A DNA stretch of 33,608 nucleotides from Microcaldota archaeon. GTDB lineage: Archaea > Micrarchaeota > Micrarchaeia > Micrarchaeales > CABMGC01. The stretch spans positions 1 to 33,608 of the forward strand of contig JAKBRL010000011.1 of the NCBI GenBank assembly GCA_021845465.1, in the 5' to 3' direction. The notes under the pieces are model-generated. The model was not told the origin of the DNA. It was given only the letters and a program-made list of their open reading frames with translations, and ran no database searches. The position numbers and the translations under genes are program-made. Positions 32,127 to 33,608 of the stretch are shown piece after piece; position 1 is the stretch's first letter, and every line of letters starts with the position of its first letter.

Positions 32127-33311
32127 ATGCAAGTAAAACCAAGCGAAAGACTCAACGGATTTATGACTTATGCATTTGCAGAGGTAGATAAGGCCAAAGA
32201 AGAAGCAAAACTGAACGGCTTCAGAGTATTGGATTTCGGAGTAGGAGATCCTACCGAGCCTCTCTATGAGAATGCTATAAAAGGATTGCAATCAGGTGCC
32301 GAAAGGCACAAAAGTTCAGGCTATCCCAGCTACATAGGCATGAAAGAATTCAGAAATGCGGCATCCGAATGGATGCACAGAAGGTTCAATGTGAGTCCAG
32401 ATCCTAACTCTCAGATAACTTCCACTGCAGGCTCAAAAGAAGCTGTTTTTCATCTGCCATTCACATTTGTGAACCAAGGAGATAATGTCCTGATGCCTTC
32501 CATAGGCTACCCTCCATACAAAGCCGGAACAGTTTTCGCTGGAGGGATCCCAAGATTCTATCAATTAAAGGAAGAAAACGGGTTTCTTCCAGATTTAAAT
32601 GAGATAGAATCTATACTTAGAGAGGGCAGAACAAAATTAATCTGGATAAATTATCCTAACAATCCAACTACTGCAATAGCAGGCGACAGTTTCTTCAGCG
32701 AGCTCATCTATCTATCAGAGAAATATGACGCCATAATAGCATCAGACGAAGCATATACTGAGATGTATACAAACAAAATACCCCGTTCCATACTTGAATA
32801 TACTGACGATTGGAACAATATAATAGCCTTCCAATCTCTCTCAAAGAGAAGCAACGCAACAGGAATCAGAGTAGGTTTTGTCGTAGGCGGAAAAGAGCTA
32901 ATAAACTACTATAGAAAGTTCAGAACACAAATCGATTCGGGAATTCCAAATGCAATACAGGAAGCTGCCATTTCTGCATTAAACGACGAGGAGCATGTAC
33001 GGAAAATGCGTGATGCGTATGACAAAAAGAGAAAGTTAATTACATCCGCACTTGATGAGGTAGGGATAAAATACTGGGCAGATTCTACTTTCTACATCTG
33101 GGCAAGATCTCCATCAAGTTCCATATCATTTGCCAAATCCATGCTAATGCTTGATAATTCAGCAAAAATAGGCATAAACATAACACCAGGAGGCATGCTT
33201 GCCCTGGGAAACGCACCTAATGCGGACAACTATTTCAGGCTGGCATTAGTTCCTTCACTGGAAGATACAGAACTCGCTTCCAGGCTTATAAAGGAAAATC
33301 TGAACATGTGA
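32127..33311 (+). CDS. dapC: class I/II aminotransferase, probable succinyldiaminopimelate aminotransferase (DapC-like)
   Basis: A 394-residue PLP enzyme: VLDFGVGDPTEP, YPSYIGMKEFRNAASEWM, TAGSKEAVFHLPF, SIGYPPYKAGTVFAGG, WINYPNNPTTA, SDEAYTEMY and the PLP-Lys motif SLSKRSNATGIRVGF. The pattern matches the DapC group that makes the amino-ketopimelate step of lysine synthesis. LysA follows at once, which supports lysine synthesis over general aspartate or alanine transamination. The start ATG 32127 has GGTG at 32118-32121. An LL-DAP aminotransferase role is an alternative. Confidence 0.8.
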   Translation: MQVKPSERLNGFMTYAFAEVDKAKEEAKLNGFRVLDFGVGDPTEPLYENAIKGLQSGAERHKSSGYPSYIGMKEFRNAASEWMHRRFNVSPDPNSQITSTAGSKEAVFHLPFTFVNQGDNVLMPSIGYPPYKAGTVFAGGIPRFYQLKEENGFLPDLNEIESILREGRTKLIWINYPNNPTTAIAGDSFFSELIYLSEKYDAIIASDEAYTEMYTNKIPRSILEYTDDWNNIIAFQSLSKRSNATGIRVGFVVGGKELINYYRKFRTQIDSGIPNAIQEAAISALNDEEHVRKMRDAYDKKRKLITSALDEVGIKYWADSTFYIWARSPSSSISFAKSMLMLDNSAKIGINITPGGMLALGNAPNADNYFRLALVPSLEDTELASRLIKENLNM

Positions 33312-33318
33312 AGAAGCG

Positions 33319-33608
33319 ATGCTTATGAATAACAATGATGATCTCTTTTTTACAAAGTCTCAACTCGACAGAATAATAGAAAAGTATCCTACTCCATTCC
33401 ATTTATACGAAGAAAAAGGGATCAGAGAGAACGCGAGAAAGTTGAACAAAGCCTTCTCATGGGTTACAGGATTCAAAAACCATTTTGCAGTCAAAGCGTG
33501 CCCTAATCCATATATAATAAAAATACTCAAGGAAGAAGGCCAAGGAGTAGATTGCAGTTCCCTTCCCGAGCTTCTTCTTGCAGAAAAACTCGGTTTTAGA
33601 GGGGAAGA
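33319..33608 (+). CDS. lysA: diaminopimelate decarboxylase, 5' part
   Basis: The first 96 residues of a type III-fold PLP decarboxylase, cut by the window edge. YPTPFHLYEEKGIRENARKL is the family opening; the PLP Lys is in HFAVKACPNPYIIKIL, followed by GQGVDCSSLPELLLAEKLGF. LysA turns meso-diaminopimelate into lysine. It starts 7 bases after dapC (ATG 33319, or ATG 33325), in one operon. Confidence 0.88.
   Translation, partial: MLMNNNDDLFFTKSQLDRIIEKYPTPFHLYEEKGIRENARKLNKAFSWVTGFKNHFAVKACPNPYIIKILKEEGQGVDCSSLPELLLAEKLGFRGE

Noticed and set aside
1..33608. CRISPR arrays, insertion sequences, inteins, rRNA
   Set aside because: No regularly spaced repeats, transposase-like frames, splicing-domain insertions (DP2 checked at its catalytic site) or rRNA stretches were seen.

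Overview
The window is archaeal chromosome. Both subunits of the archaea-specific family-D DNA polymerase lie side by side. There are also two RNase P proteins (Rpp30, Pop5), ribosomal proteins eL14 and eL41, an archaeal-type ProRS, free-standing AlaX, a DRG-family GTPase with a TGS domain, and TATA boxes about 26 bases before many start codons. PolD argues against Crenarchaeota. The AT-rich, tightly packed genes and the mix of functions would suit a small-genome DPANN/Micrarchaeota-like or Thermoplasmata-related lineage, but that placement is inference; no rRNA is present.

Layout. 1-4 kb: an orphan ATP-grasp ligase, an ACT-like protein, a single-OB-fold SSB, two small orphan proteins and a rhodanese-like protein. 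3.9-5.8 kb (minus): an operon of DRG GTPase, Rpp30 and Pop5. 6-9.7 kb: a PRC-barrel protein, then a dTTP-supply cluster: double-domain ThyX and a Dcd/dUTPase-fold protein on plus, dCMP deaminase and thymidylate kinase on minus. 9.8-15 kb: an accessory-looking block that starts beside tRNA-Glu(UUC). It holds a VapBC toxin-antitoxin pair behind a perfect palindrome. Next comes a minus-strand mercury/thiol operon: membrane protein with a Cys-Cys pair, TlpA-like thioredoxin, ArsR regulator, MerA. Diverging from it is a DtxR-type regulator with a His-rich NicO/RcnA-like metal transporter. 15-17 kb (minus): an FMN split-barrel protein, and adenosylhomocysteinase behind a tiny eL41 gene. 17-24 kb: a membrane-anchored surface protein, CysRS, AlaX, glutamine synthetase, Nudix, tRNA-Gln(UUG) and ProRS. 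24-29 kb: PolD DP1 and DP2. 29-31.5 kb (minus): CMP kinase, eL14 and a class III aminotransferase. 31.6 kb to the end: a TPR protein, a DapC-like aminotransferase and the start of diaminopimelate decarboxylase.

How the parts fit. ThyX, the Dcd-fold enzyme, dCMP deaminase and Tmk form a route from dCMP/dUTP to dTDP, close to CMP kinase and PolD. CysRS, ProRS, AlaX, RNase P proteins, eL14/eL41 and two tRNAs form a translation set. DapC-like and LysA point to lysine made through diaminopimelate. The 10.7-15 kb block looks like metal homeostasis or resistance and is the most likely place for an undescribed module: a short membrane protein with a vicinal cysteine pair, translationally coupled to an extracytoplasmic thioredoxin and in line with MerA. 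MerA itself lacks a conventional start codon at the position the protein fold requires.
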